A stretch of DNA of 7,149 nucleotides from Pseudomonadota bacterium (GTDB taxonomy: Bacteria; Pseudomonadota; Gammaproteobacteria; Acidithiobacillales; Acidithiobacillaceae). Both the position numbers and the translations under genes were made by a program. This document shows, in pieces, positions 1 to 6,479 of this stretch. How positions within the stretch are numbered: position 1 is the stretch's first letter; every line of letters starts with the position of its first letter. The notes beneath the pieces were generated by a model. It was given only the letters and a program-made list of their open reading frames with translations, was not told the DNA's origin and did no database searches. The stretch spans positions 1-7,149 of the forward strand of contig JAKCBU010000050.1 in NCBI GenBank assembly GCA_021839095.1, given 5' to 3'.

Positions 1-636
1 CCGATCTTTTCCCTGGCATTTCATCGACATGATCCCAGAACAAAATAATTACGTTGACCGAAAGTCCTCAATACATATTCGTCGGCATAAAGTTCTAGTA
101 ACAAACAGAACGTGCGAATACCCTTACGATTAATATCTTCCAGCGTTTTTTGTATCGAAGCGCAAACATATCGTAGGACATATCGAAATCTTTGAACTTA
201 CAGAATTCTACCTCGTGGCGTCCGTTGTAATCGAAACCGCAAAGCATATATGGATCACCGATACGCTCAAGCGCCTCAGCAAGTAACGCCGTAGCTTCCC
301 GAGCAAGTTGTAACACGCCCACATCGCCTTCACTGCGTGTTCTCAGAAAATCATTGGTAGATTCTGAAAGATCCATCAGCAGCATGACCGAAAGATCGCG
401 GATGTTCCGTTGGATACGAATACTAATGCGCGGATCAGATTGTTGACTCATACGAATATCCGTCATGGCGAAGATCGCCGCATTGATATCGATTTCGTCC
501 CCGTCTTCCACTTTTCGGATGCAAACCACGCCTTGTGACTGCACGGTTTCAATCAACTTACTTAAGCGCTGCATTTAATCAAAACATTATGGACATTTTC
601 TTCCGCTGATAATATTTTTTTGATTCGGTACCGCCC
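1..636 (-). pseudogene. Decayed second cbbO/norD-type gene (C-terminal third), running off the left edge
   Basis: A 159-codon frame from 574 to 95 aligns without gaps for long stretches to residues 532-663 of the cbbO in this window, at roughly 60-65% identity by hand, including RDLSVMLLMDLSESTND and VLQLAREATALLAEALE. Homology also continues upstream in another frame (KILSAEENVHNV against KLETIEEIVVKH, to about 636). Downstream, after a frameshift in a poly-A run at 147-151, the frame reads KTLEDINRKGIRTFCLLLE, matching the CbbO end from about residue 727. A second shift at 34-36 restores DHVDEMPGK against DHVQRLPEK. About 54 codons (664-717) are missing, including the MIDAS Thr and second Asp. 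With three frameshifts, an internal deletion and no N-terminus, it is a pseudogene. GC is 44% against about 60% in the rest. Confidence 0.85.
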
Positions 637-645
637 GCGGGCCCC
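627..645. other. Junction between bioD-like and cbbO-like remnants, with short palindromes
   Basis: The junction region reads ggtaccgcccgcgggcccc, containing two adjoining palindromes (ggtacc at 627-632 and gcccgcgggc at 633-642). To the left, sequence is AT-rich with runs of T and A; to the right it is GC-rich like the rest of the operon. Homology to BioD ends and homology to CbbO/NorD begins within a few codons of this point, so it marks the recombination breakpoint. No insertion-sequence ends or target-site duplications are visible. Confidence 0.5.
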
Positions 646-771
646 GCTGACCAGGAGGCGGGTCAGTGTTGCCGCCACCCGAGTGTTGCCAACACCCGTG
701 TCAGCGCCAGTAACAAAGAGCCCGGTGAGGCCTGCAATATCTGACATAACAAGATCGCGAATAGTTTTCAT
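637..771 (-). pseudogene. N-terminal remnant of a dethiobiotin synthetase (bioD)-like gene
   Basis: The frame starts at an ATG (771) that overlaps the aldolase-like stop as ATGA; the more BioD-like start is the ATG at 747 (MSDIAGLTGLFVTGADTGVG). The segment LFVTGADTGVGNTRVAATLTRLL matches the start of BioD, a P-loop ATPase of biotin synthesis, whose consensus is FVTGTDTGVGKT. The essential Walker A lysine is Asn21 (codon AAC). Resemblance stops after about 40 residues, near base 637, where the frame runs into the cbbO-like pseudogene. A full BioD is about 220 residues, so this cannot be functional. Another P-loop relative such as a CobQ/CobB N-terminus is possible but fits less well. Confidence 0.65.
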
Positions 772-1949
772 AAGCATTCCATGGCGTAGTCGATGCTGAT
801 TTCTCGGTCGGCCACAGGTCGGAAACGCCGGTTGGTGAAGGCTACATAGTCAGGGTGCCCGTGGTAGGAATCGATCACTTCCGGTGCCGCAAAACGCACC
901 TGCCAGCAGTAGCGGTATTGGGCGCGCTCTCTTATCGCCTTACCCGTAATCACTGACCGCACTCCCGGGATGGCGCTCAGCGTCTGCTGCCCCTCGATCA
1001 TCATCGCGGTCACTTCCTTCTCGGAAAGGCCAACAACATCGTGGATGATCAGGTGTTCCACGGGTGCCCACGGTCGACAGCATGCCAACACCTCAGCGGC
1101 GCGTCCGGCAGCACCCCACACGCGCATACAGCGCTCAGCCTCGGCGCTGATCGCCGCACCAACACCCTGGACCAAATCCAAGTAGCCAGCACTCGGTGCC
1201 GATCTTGCCCGGGCGCGGATCGCTGCGTCAGCGGCTTCAGCCAAAGCGGTAAAATAGTTGATCTTCGCCACGCCATGGGCAATGAGCCGCCGGAATTGGT
1301 CATCGTCGAGCCGAGCCCTGCAGTGGACTGCCAGCGGTATGCCCAGCGCTTGATTGATGCCGCGCAGGCGCTGGATATCCAGCTTGGCCTTGCTTTTTGG
1401 ACAGCCTTGTTCCGCTCCAATGAACACTGCCAGGAAGTCTACCCCGGTGCGTTCGACAAAGCCTTTCGCCTCGGCCACGGTGGTATAAGGCGGAGTGGCG
1501 GGATGCCGTTGGGCGTCTATGTCCTCTGCGTCGGGGACGTAACCCAAATCTCCTTCGACCGGCACACCACAGGCGTGGGCCATCTCGACCACCGCCTTCG
1601 TACGCGTCAAGTTGTCGGAGAAAGTCGACCGCGAAGCATCCACCATCACGCCGTTGCAACCCAGGCGGATGGCCCGCACCGCTGCCTCCAGGTTCGCTCC
1701 ACGATCAAGATGAAGGGCCACCGGCACCGAGCTATGGCGTGCCGCCGCCTCCATCCCGGGCATCAGCAGTGCGAAGTCATAGTGCTCCAGGTGCGACTCG
1801 GCCAGAGAGAGGATTACCGGTGCGCGAGACCGCTCGGCAGCAGCCATGACGCCCTCGACGAACTCCAGGCTCACGACGTCGAAGGCACCCACCGCGTAGC
1901 CGTGCGCATAGGCATGGTTCAGCAGATCTTTCATGTGCACCAAAGGCAT
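768..1949 (-). CDS. Class II aldolase-like barrel fused to a C-terminal Dabb domain, probably not a functional aldolase
   Basis: This is a 393-residue fusion. Residues 1-285 follow the class II fructose/tagatose-bisphosphate aldolase family (FbaA/GatY): GAFDVVSLEFVEGVMAAAE, VALHLD (77-82), GVMVDASRSTFSDNL (100-113), VEGDLG (131-136), and KINYFTAL near 229-236. In GatY numbering the catalytic Asp82 is kept, but the zinc ligand His83 is Arg83. The GTAHG motif is GAEQG, so the second zinc His is Gln181. The LVLHGASG motif is LAVHCRAR, which keeps His209 but loses the phosphate-binding loop. Residues about 296-393 form a Dabb domain (HLIIHDVVGLSEKEV, IPGVRSV, SYHGHPDYVAF, then ISIDYAM). Neighbouring chemoautotroph operons can carry an aldolase gene annotated cbbA, so it may descend from a Calvin-cycle aldolase, but the residues argue against that reaction. 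Its TGA overlaps the next ATG as ATGA. Confidence 0.8.
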   Translation of the reverse strand: MPLVHMKDLLNHAYAHGYAVGAFDVVSLEFVEGVMAAAERSRAPVILSLAESHLEHYDFALLMPGMEAAARHSSVPVALHLDRGANLEAAVRAIRLGCNGVMVDASRSTFSDNLTRTKAVVEMAHACGVPVEGDLGYVPDAEDIDAQRHPATPPYTTVAEAKGFVERTGVDFLAVFIGAEQGCPKSKAKLDIQRLRGINQALGIPLAVHCRARLDDDQFRRLIAHGVAKINYFTALAEAADAAIRARARSAPSAGYLDLVQGVGAAISAEAERCMRVWGAAGRAAEVLACCRPWAPVEHLIIHDVVGLSEKEVTAMMIEGQQTLSAIPGVRSVITGKAIRERAQYRYCWQVRFAAPEVIDSYHGHPDYVAFTNRRFRPVADREISIDYAMECL

Positions 1950-1956
1950 CGCTTTT

Positions 1957-1962
1957 TCTCCT
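1957..1962 (-). promoter_or_regulatory. Ribosome binding site of the aldolase-like gene
   Basis: The coding strand reads AGGAGA, seven bases before the ATG at 1949. It is a strong site and shows that the gene is initiated independently of cbbO, which ends 125 nt upstream. Confidence 0.75.
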
Positions 1963-2059
1963 AAATGAATCCGTTGCGGAGACGCTCCAGTTCCGGCCGT
2001 CGCATCGCGGGAACCACTCCCAGTAATGCTTGACTCTGAACAGGGCGCTCACCCATCAT
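1961..2059 (-). CDS. Possible 32-residue small protein between cbbO and the aldolase-like gene
   Basis: The 125-nt gap after cbbO contains one ORF that nearly fills it. It begins with a double ATG at 2059/2056 and its TAG overlaps the Shine-Dalgarno of the next gene (TAGGAG). The peptide starts MMGERPVQSQALLGVVPAMR and continues RPELERLRNGFI, a short stretch that could form a basic amphipathic helix. I recognise no family, and there is no clear ribosome binding site in front of it. A 9-codon ORF (MKKQPNDDG) overlapping the cbbO stop as ATGA lies in another frame. The tidy fit may be chance, or the ORF may serve as a leader that couples translation to the gene that follows. I see no terminator-like hairpin in this gap. 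Confidence 0.2.
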   Translation of the reverse strand: MMGERPVQSQALLGVVPAMRRPELERLRNGFI

Positions 2060-2074
2060 CGTTCGGCTGCTTTT

Positions 2075-4426
2075 TCATCGCGTAAGGCCCATGTAGAGGA
2101 TCGGCAATTTTTCGGGCAGCCTCTGCACATGATCCAGAACCACATAGTTGTTCGCACCAAAAATGCGGGATACGTACTGGTCAGCCCTGGGATCGAGACT
2201 TAGGCAGTAGGGAGCAATGCCGGCTTGAGTCAGATCTTCCACCGCTTTCCTGGCGTCATACCGCAGATATTGGGGATCGCGCACATCGTTATCCGCCGGC
2301 TCACCGTCGGTGATCACCAACAACAGTTTTTTATTGCTGGGCTGACGTTTCAAAATCGAGCCGGCATGGCGGATCGCCGCGCCCATGCGTGTGGATAATT
2401 GGCCGCTCATGCCCGCCAGGCGGGCCTTGGCCCGATCATTGTAGGCGGCGCCGAAATCCTTGTAGCGAAAATATTCCACATCGTGGCGGCCGTTTGAATC
2501 GAATCCATGAATGGCGAAGGGATCGCCGATCTTGTCGAGGGCGTCGGCGAGCAGCACCGTGGCCTCACGTGCCAGTTGTAACACGGTGCTGTCCGAACCC
2601 AGCACCGGGTCATTGGTGGATTCGGACAGGTCGATCAGCAGCAGCACCGAGAGATCGCGGACCTTGCGCACATTACGCATCATGATGCGCGGATCGGGCT
2701 GCTCGCCCATGCGCATCTCGATCATGGCGCGCACTGCGGCGTTCAGATCGACCTCGTCGCCGTCCTCCTGCTTGCGCAGGCGCTGCACGCCTTGCGGTTG
2801 CATGGCTTCGATCAGATACTTGAGTCGACCGATGATGGGCTTGTGCTTGACCACGATTTCTTCGATGGTCTCCAGCTTGCCGCTCTTGACGCGCTTTTCC
2901 AGCACGGTGCACCAGTCCGGGCGCTCCAGCTGCATCTGGTAGTCCCACTCCGGGTAATGATAGGGATCTGGCGGTGGCGAGCGCCCTTCTTGTTGATTCA
3001 GGCTGGTGGATTCCTCGTCGCGGAAAAACTCACTGGATAACACCCATATTTCGTTGGCATCGTCCCCCGCGCCGGGTACGTCGATGGCGTTGACCATTTC
3101 CATCACGCTGACGTACTTGCGGATTTGCTGCGTGGTGACGCCGGCGATCACCTGCCCGGCTTCGCGGATATCCTCGAACTCCCATATATAACGGTTGTCG
3201 TCGCGGTAGGGGATGTCCGGCAGGTCATTGGCGCTTGAGTAGTTCACCCCGAGCTGCAGCATCTCCGCGGCGAGGCGCAGTCCAAGCTCACGCGACCATT
3301 CGGTGGAGGTCAGCCGTTGCCGCTGCTCGCTGAACATCCGGCGGCCCATCGCCACCCAAGGGTGATCATCGGAATATTCCGGGTCCAGCAGAGCATGTGC
3401 CAAGCGCGCCATCAAGGGTGCTGCCGCATGGCCGGACGCGGGTGTTGCCGTGTGCAGCGGCAGCCAGATTTGCCCAAGCCCAGGAAATTGCTTGAGGGCG
3501 ATGGCTTCCACACGGGCATCCTCGATCAGACCGATGAGCGCTCTCTGCAATGCACTCAGCCCCGTGCTATCGAATTGATCTGTGGTGTATACCTGATGGC
3601 AAGCCGCATGAGCGGCACCGGCGCGGTATAGTTCAATGCCGGAAATGCGCATTTCTTCACCTGACGGTGCCTGCCACACCAGATCATCATACGCATCGGG
3701 AAGATGTATGATGTATCCCTCGATGGAAGGGCGGTAGCCTTCGCGCTGTTCGAAGTCGCCGCTGGTGGGACGCAGGAAGAAATCACGGCCCCACAAGGCG
3801 CGCAAATACATGCCGATGCGGCGCTGCACATCGATGAACAGCGTACCCTTGCGTTCCTTCTGTAGCACGCCAACGGATTCCGGACTTTCCAGCGCAAAGT
3901 ATTTTGCCTGGCCGTTGAAGTCGACCTTGTGCGCCTGCGCGCCCCACAGCGCCCAGCGCCGCAACCCGCCCAGGGTGAGCTGACTCAAAAGTGTGCCGAG
4001 GTGATCCAGCATCGGACGCACTCCGCGCGGCGCTTGCGCGAGCAGGGTGTCGAGCAGGTGCAAATAGCCACGGAACAGCTCCGGGTCACCCAGTCGCGCA
4101 GCCGCCACGGGACTGGTGGAAAACATCGCGGCAATGACGGCGGCGCTGGTCTTGGAATACATCTTGATAGCGGCGGTCAGCATTTCATGAACCGCATCTT
4201 CGCCCAGTTCACGCGCCACCGCCGGTGCGCTTTGGATGAACGACACCACCAGGTCGGTACCACGCCCCAATGACTTCAGGCCGACCGCGCCTTGCAGGTA
4301 GTAGTTCTCCAGTCCGCGCGGGCTGAACACCCGCGCCGCCTCGTCCCAGGCGGCGCGCAGCACTTCGCCGGCGTGTTCCCCGAGTTCATCCAATATGTCC
4401 TGATATTTTTCGAGTTCGACCGCCAT
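2075..4426 (-). CDS. cbbO: CbbO: VWA-domain adaptor of the CbbQO RuBisCO activase
   Basis: This 783-residue protein is the usual size for CbbO. CbbO sits on the CbbQ hexamer as its substrate adaptor and recognises inhibited RuBisCO through a C-terminal von Willebrand A domain. The metal site (MIDAS) is complete: Asp599-x-Ser601-x-Ser603 (DLSESTND), Thr679 (LSTRMG) and Asp707 (VITDGEP). The N-terminal about 250 residues are mainly helical and Leu/Ala-rich. A conserved CbbO/NorD segment ends LIEDARVE at about 300-307, and an acidic linker rich in Glu, Asp and Pro lies near 460-510. The start at 4426 has GGAG seven bases upstream. NorD is the paralogous alternative, but there are no nor genes here and cbbQ is adjacent. 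A decayed second copy of the same family lies at the left end of this window. Confidence 0.94.
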   Translation of the reverse strand: MAVELEKYQDILDELGEHAGEVLRAAWDEAARVFSPRGLENYYLQGAVGLKSLGRGTDLVVSFIQSAPAVARELGEDAVHEMLTAAIKMYSKTSAAVIAAMFSTSPVAAARLGDPELFRGYLHLLDTLLAQAPRGVRPMLDHLGTLLSQLTLGGLRRWALWGAQAHKVDFNGQAKYFALESPESVGVLQKERKGTLFIDVQRRIGMYLRALWGRDFFLRPTSGDFEQREGYRPSIEGYIIHLPDAYDDLVWQAPSGEEMRISGIELYRAGAAHAACHQVYTTDQFDSTGLSALQRALIGLIEDARVEAIALKQFPGLGQIWLPLHTATPASGHAAAPLMARLAHALLDPEYSDDHPWVAMGRRMFSEQRQRLTSTEWSRELGLRLAAEMLQLGVNYSSANDLPDIPYRDDNRYIWEFEDIREAGQVIAGVTTQQIRKYVSVMEMVNAIDVPGAGDDANEIWVLSSEFFRDEESTSLNQQEGRSPPPDPYHYPEWDYQMQLERPDWCTVLEKRVKSGKLETIEEIVVKHKPIIGRLKYLIEAMQPQGVQRLRKQEDGDEVDLNAAVRAMIEMRMGEQPDPRIMMRNVRKVRDLSVLLLIDLSESTNDPVLGSDSTVLQLAREATVLLADALDKIGDPFAIHGFDSNGRHDVEYFRYKDFGAAYNDRAKARLAGMSGQLSTRMGAAIRHAGSILKRQPSNKKLLLVITDGEPADNDVRDPQYLRYDARKAVEDLTQAGIAPYCLSLDPRADQYVSRIFGANNYVVLDHVQRLPEKLPILYMGLTR

Positions 4427-4442
4427 TTCCCGGCTCCGGATG

Positions 4443-5246
4443 TCAGAAGAACGTGCTCACCGCCGCGTCGAGCGCATCGCGCATGTCGGAGTCATCGGTG
4501 ATCGGGCGCACCAGCGTCATCCGGCACGCCGCCATCGGCTCCACACCCTTGGTAATGAGACTGCCGGCGTAGATCAGCATGCGCGTGGAAATACCCTCGT
4601 CGAGACCATGTCCCTTGAGATTGCGCGCACGTTCGGCGATGGATACCAGCTTGCCGGCGATTTCCGCACCGACGCCGGTTTCGTGGGCGACGATCTCGGT
4701 TTCGATGTCGTGGGCAGGATAATTGAAATCCAGTGCACCGAAACGCTGTTTCGTAGACTGTTTCAAGTCCTTCATCAGACTCTGGTAACCCGGGTTGTAG
4801 GAGATCACCAGTTGGAAGTCGGGGTGGGCCTGCACCAGTTCGCCCTTCTTCTCCAGCGGCAGCACACGTCGCGCGTCGGTAAGCGGGTGAATCACCACGG
4901 TGGTGTCCTGACGGGCTTCCACCACTTCGTCGAGGTAGCAGATGGCCCCAAAACGCGCGGCAATGGCCAGTGGCCCATCCTGCCAGCGGGTGCCGGAAGC
5001 GTCGAGCAGGAAACGGCCGACCAGATCGGACGCCGTCATATCTTCGTTGCACGCCACGGTGATCAGTGGCCTGCCCAGTTTCCATGCCATGTATTCAACA
5101 AAACGGGTCTTCCCGCAGCCGGTAGGTCCTTTCAGCATCATCGGCATGCGTACCGAATAGGCGGCCTCGTACAGGTCGACTTCGTCGGTTACCGTGCGGT
5201 AATACGGCATCTGGTGAATGAGATATTGCTCAATTTCTGCTGGCAT
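4443..5246 (-). CDS. cbbQ: CbbQ: MoxR-family AAA+ ATPase, motor of the CbbQO RuBisCO activase
   Basis: This 267-residue AAA+ protein forms hexamers that, together with CbbO, remodel RuBisCO to release inhibitory sugar phosphates. Visible motifs are Walker A GPTGCGKT (residues 40-47), Walker B AICYLDE (101-107), sensor 1 Asn151 in ISYNPGY, a likely arginine finger at Arg168 ([12 protein letters not shown]), and a sensor 2 segment [11 protein letters not shown] (220-230). Length and motif order are those of the CbbQ/NorQ/GvpN group of MoxR ATPases. Carboxysomal context and the adjacent cbbO make CbbQ far more likely than NorQ (denitrification). AGGAG lies six bases before the ATG at 5246. The stop is 16 nt from the cbbO start, so the two subunits are made from one message. 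Confidence 0.95.
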   Translation of the reverse strand: MPAEIEQYLIHQMPYYRTVTDEVDLYEAAYSVRMPMMLKGPTGCGKTRFVEYMAWKLGRPLITVACNEDMTASDLVGRFLLDASGTRWQDGPLAIAARFGAICYLDEVVEARQDTTVVIHPLTDARRVLPLEKKGELVQAHPDFQLVISYNPGYQSLMKDLKQSTKQRFGALDFNYPAHDIETEIVAHETGVGAEIAGKLVSIAERARNLKGHGLDEGISTRMLIYAGSLITKGVEPMAACRMTLVRPITDDSDMRDALDAAVSTFF

Positions 5247-5252
5247 TTTTCA

Positions 5253-5257
5253 CTCCT
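5253..5257 (-). promoter_or_regulatory. Ribosome binding site of cbbQ
   Basis: The coding strand reads AGGAG followed by TGAAAA and then ATG at 5246. Spacing of six bases is optimal and fixes the cbbQ start in the 28-nt mcdB-cbbQ gap. Confidence 0.75.
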
Positions 5258-5274
5258 GAAGCCAAAATACGCGT

Positions 5275-5523
5275 TTAATCGGGCCAAACCCGACGCGGGT
5301 GCAGACGCTTATGACCCTCTGGGCGCGATGCGGAGGATCGTTTGTCCCCCGGTTCACTCGGTAATACCGGAGGCTTCTCGTCCGGATGGGCCGTACTGCT
5401 GTCTTTCGGGTGCGCATCCGGCGCACGCGCATCCGCTGCTGTCGGCGGCGGTGTTTCGACTTGCTGCGATTGAACCTGGCGTACCCCTTGCGCCAGTTTG
5501 GATCCCAATTTCTTCACAGGCAT
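5275..5523 (-). CDS. mcdB: McdB: small disordered carboxysome adaptor of the McdAB system
   Basis: This 82-residue protein has no recognisable fold. It has a basic N-terminus ([21 protein letters not shown]), a Pro/Ala/Asp/Ser-rich middle ([20 protein letters not shown]) and a basic end finishing RRVWPD. Alpha-type McdB proteins are short and intrinsically disordered, are encoded directly after mcdA, and end with a conserved C-terminal tryptophan motif. All of these are seen here. Its role is to link the shell to McdA and stimulate McdA ATPase. The ATG at 5523 lies inside the end of mcdA (10-nt overlap), with a strong GAGGAGG about four bases upstream, which is a short spacing. The cbbQ gene begins 28 nt after the stop. 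Sequence conservation in this family is weak, so the call depends on the C-terminal motif plus context. Confidence 0.82.
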   Translation of the reverse strand: MPVKKLGSKLAQGVRQVQSQQVETPPPTAADARAPDAHPKDSSTAHPDEKPPVLPSEPGDKRSSASRPEGHKRLHPRRVWPD

Positions 5524-6149
5524 AAGACCTCCTCAATGATCGCTTCCATATCCGCCACGGCCGTTTGGGCGCGTTTGCCCAATCCGTAGACGCTTGTCCC
5601 CTCGACCGCAGCACTGCGATAAGCCGCACGCCGCTGCATGCTGGCTTGCAATATCGGTATGTCGAACCCTGCCAGAGCCTCGCGCATGGCGCGGGACAAG
5701 GCATTACGCGATTCCAGTTGATTCAGCACCAGTCTTGCACGCAAGTCCCGATTCAACCGCCTGGCCTCACCCACCGCTGCCGCCATTCCCACGCTGGCCC
5801 ACAGATCCATCGGGGAGGGCAACACCGGAATTAATACCATCTGAACCGAACACATCACCGCAGCGACCACGTCACTCTGAACGGCCGGCGGGCAGTCCAC
5901 CACCACATAGCGGTGGGCGCGCGCCAGTTGCGCAATGGTGGCGGAGGGATCACCGCCAGCCTGTGCCACTGGCGGCAAGCCGGCGCCGTCAGTCGCCATT
6001 TCGGCCCACTGGCTGATGGAGCGCTGGGGGTCGGCGTCCACCAGATGGGTGGAACCGCGTCGCGCCAAGCCCGCCGCCAGATTCAACGCCAGGGTGGTCT
6101 TGCCGGTACCGCCCTTCTGGTTGATTACCGCAATGATCCTGTCAACCAT
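5514..6149 (-). CDS. mcdA: McdA: ParA-type ATPase that positions carboxysomes
   Basis: This 211-residue ParA/MinD-family protein binds the nucleoid in its ATP state. With McdB it forms gradients that space carboxysomes along the cell. The deviant Walker A motif is at residues 12-19 (KGGTGKTT), with the signature lysine Lys12 present. Walker A' is at 38-42 (DADPQ) and Walker B at 81-85 (YVVVD, followed by CPP). The length is typical of small, single-domain ParA proteins without an N-terminal DNA-binding domain. The start is ATG at 6149, giving [14 protein letters not shown], after a G-rich stretch (GGGGGCAGG). A TTG at 6170 would add seven residues with no family resemblance. The gene overlaps mcdB by 10 nt, so the two are probably translationally coupled. 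The cargo assignment to carboxysomes rests on position in the operon and on the McdB that follows; the ParA family itself is certain. Confidence 0.92.
   Translation of the reverse strand: MVDRIIAVINQKGGTGKTTLALNLAAGLARRGSTHLVDADPQRSISQWAEMATDGAGLPPVAQAGGDPSATIAQLARAHRYVVVDCPPAVQSDVVAAVMCSVQMVLIPVLPSPMDLWASVGMAAAVGEARRLNRDLRARLVLNQLESRNALSRAMREALAGFDIPILQASMQRRAAYRSAAVEGTSVYGLGKRAQTAVADMEAIIEEVLCL
5527..5534 (-). promoter_or_regulatory. Strong Shine-Dalgarno of mcdB inside the mcdA 3' end
   Basis: The coding strand reads GAGGAGGT, closely matching the anti-Shine-Dalgarno sequence, a few bases before the ATG at 5523. It sits within the last codons of mcdA (Glu-Glu-Val), which suggests coupled but strong translation of McdB. 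Confidence 0.7.
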
Positions 6150-6192
6150 GCCTGCCCCCAGCGGCGTCAATCTTGCCGAACCGATTATCTAT

Positions 6193-6210
6193 TAGGTCTT
6201 CTAGGTCTTC
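6193..6210. repeat. 9-bp perfect tandem repeat at the acRAF-like stop codon
   Basis: On the plus strand, taggtcttc occurs twice back to back (6193-6201 and 6202-6210). On the coding strand the gene ends GAG AAG ACC TAG, then AAG ACC TAA TAG. The duplication therefore created an extra stop three codons before the older TAA-TAG, shortening the protein by only two residues (Lys-Thr) at most. This looks like replication slippage with little functional effect. Confidence 0.85.
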
Positions 6211-6479
6211 TCCGCCGTAGCCAGCGCTTCCATATCGCTGGTGAAGCTGGAGTTGCGCTCGGCCAGCGCAGCCTGACCCTCGGCATCGATGCCAATGTTG
6301 ACGTAGGTTTTGCCGAAACTTACATTCGGATAGTAATGCTCGCGTCTGGACAAGTCCGCCAGCCGGTCCAAAAAGTGTCGCGTCTCGGCGTAACTCGCGA
6401 AATCAAAGCGCCAGCTACGCGTGAGCAGACGCTCCTGGGGCACGGAGGGAATCGCATTCGGGTCATTGACATCGTTCAT
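6201..6479 (-). CDS. Pterin-4a-carbinolamine dehydratase-like RuBisCO assembly factor (acRAF-like)
   Basis: This is a 92-residue protein with the small PCD-like fold. Members of this family in alpha-carboxysome operons act as a RuBisCO assembly/folding chaperone (acRAF) rather than in pterin recycling. The family core is visible as WRFDFASYAETRHFLDRLA (about residues 23-41), then EHYYPNVSFGKTYVNIGI (47-64). Active PCDs carry a His-His-Pro motif. Here the site reads His48-Tyr-Tyr-Pro51, so the second catalytic His is gone, which fits a non-enzymatic chaperone. I chose the ATG at 6479, which overlaps the TGA of the ferritin gene as ATGA and has AAGGAG seven bases upstream. The frame extends 16 codons further upstream, but inside the ferritin gene. 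The stop codon sits in a 9-bp tandem repeat. The gap to the McdA gene is 51 nt. Confidence 0.85.
   Translation of the reverse strand: MNDVNDPNAIPSVPQERLLTRSWRFDFASYAETRHFLDRLADLSRREHYYPNVSFGKTYVNIGIDAEGQAALAERNSSFTSDMEALATAEKT

Noticed and set aside
95..574. Functional short VWA protein
   Set aside because: The residues after Tyr-Asp at the end are out of frame with the CbbO match that resumes in another frame, and two MIDAS elements are deleted, so it is a pseudogene fragment.
627..645. Cluster of restriction-site-like palindromes, considered as cloning vector residue
   Set aside because: Both flanks continue as genuine gene homology in the same orientation and there is no polylinker or vector sequence; such palindromes arise easily in GC-rich DNA.
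1041..1964. Plus-strand open frame of 307 codons opposite the aldolase-like gene
   Set aside because: It is the antisense shadow of a well-supported gene with GC-rich codons; the translation is His/Arg/Gln-rich and resembles no family.
1950..2074. Possible terminator in the cbbO-aldolase gap
   Set aside because: Only 4-bp stems (GGGA with TCCC, GGAG with CTCC) and no following T-run on the coding strand.
4440..5525. Plus-strand open frame of 361 codons opposite cbbQ and mcdB
   Set aside because: It spans two clear minus-strand genes, has low-complexity composition and no recognisable motif, so it is a shadow ORF.
6150..6170. TTG start seven codons upstream for McdA
   Set aside because: The added residues (TPLGAG region) are not ParA-like, and the ATG at 6149 gives the usual short lead into KGGTGKTT.
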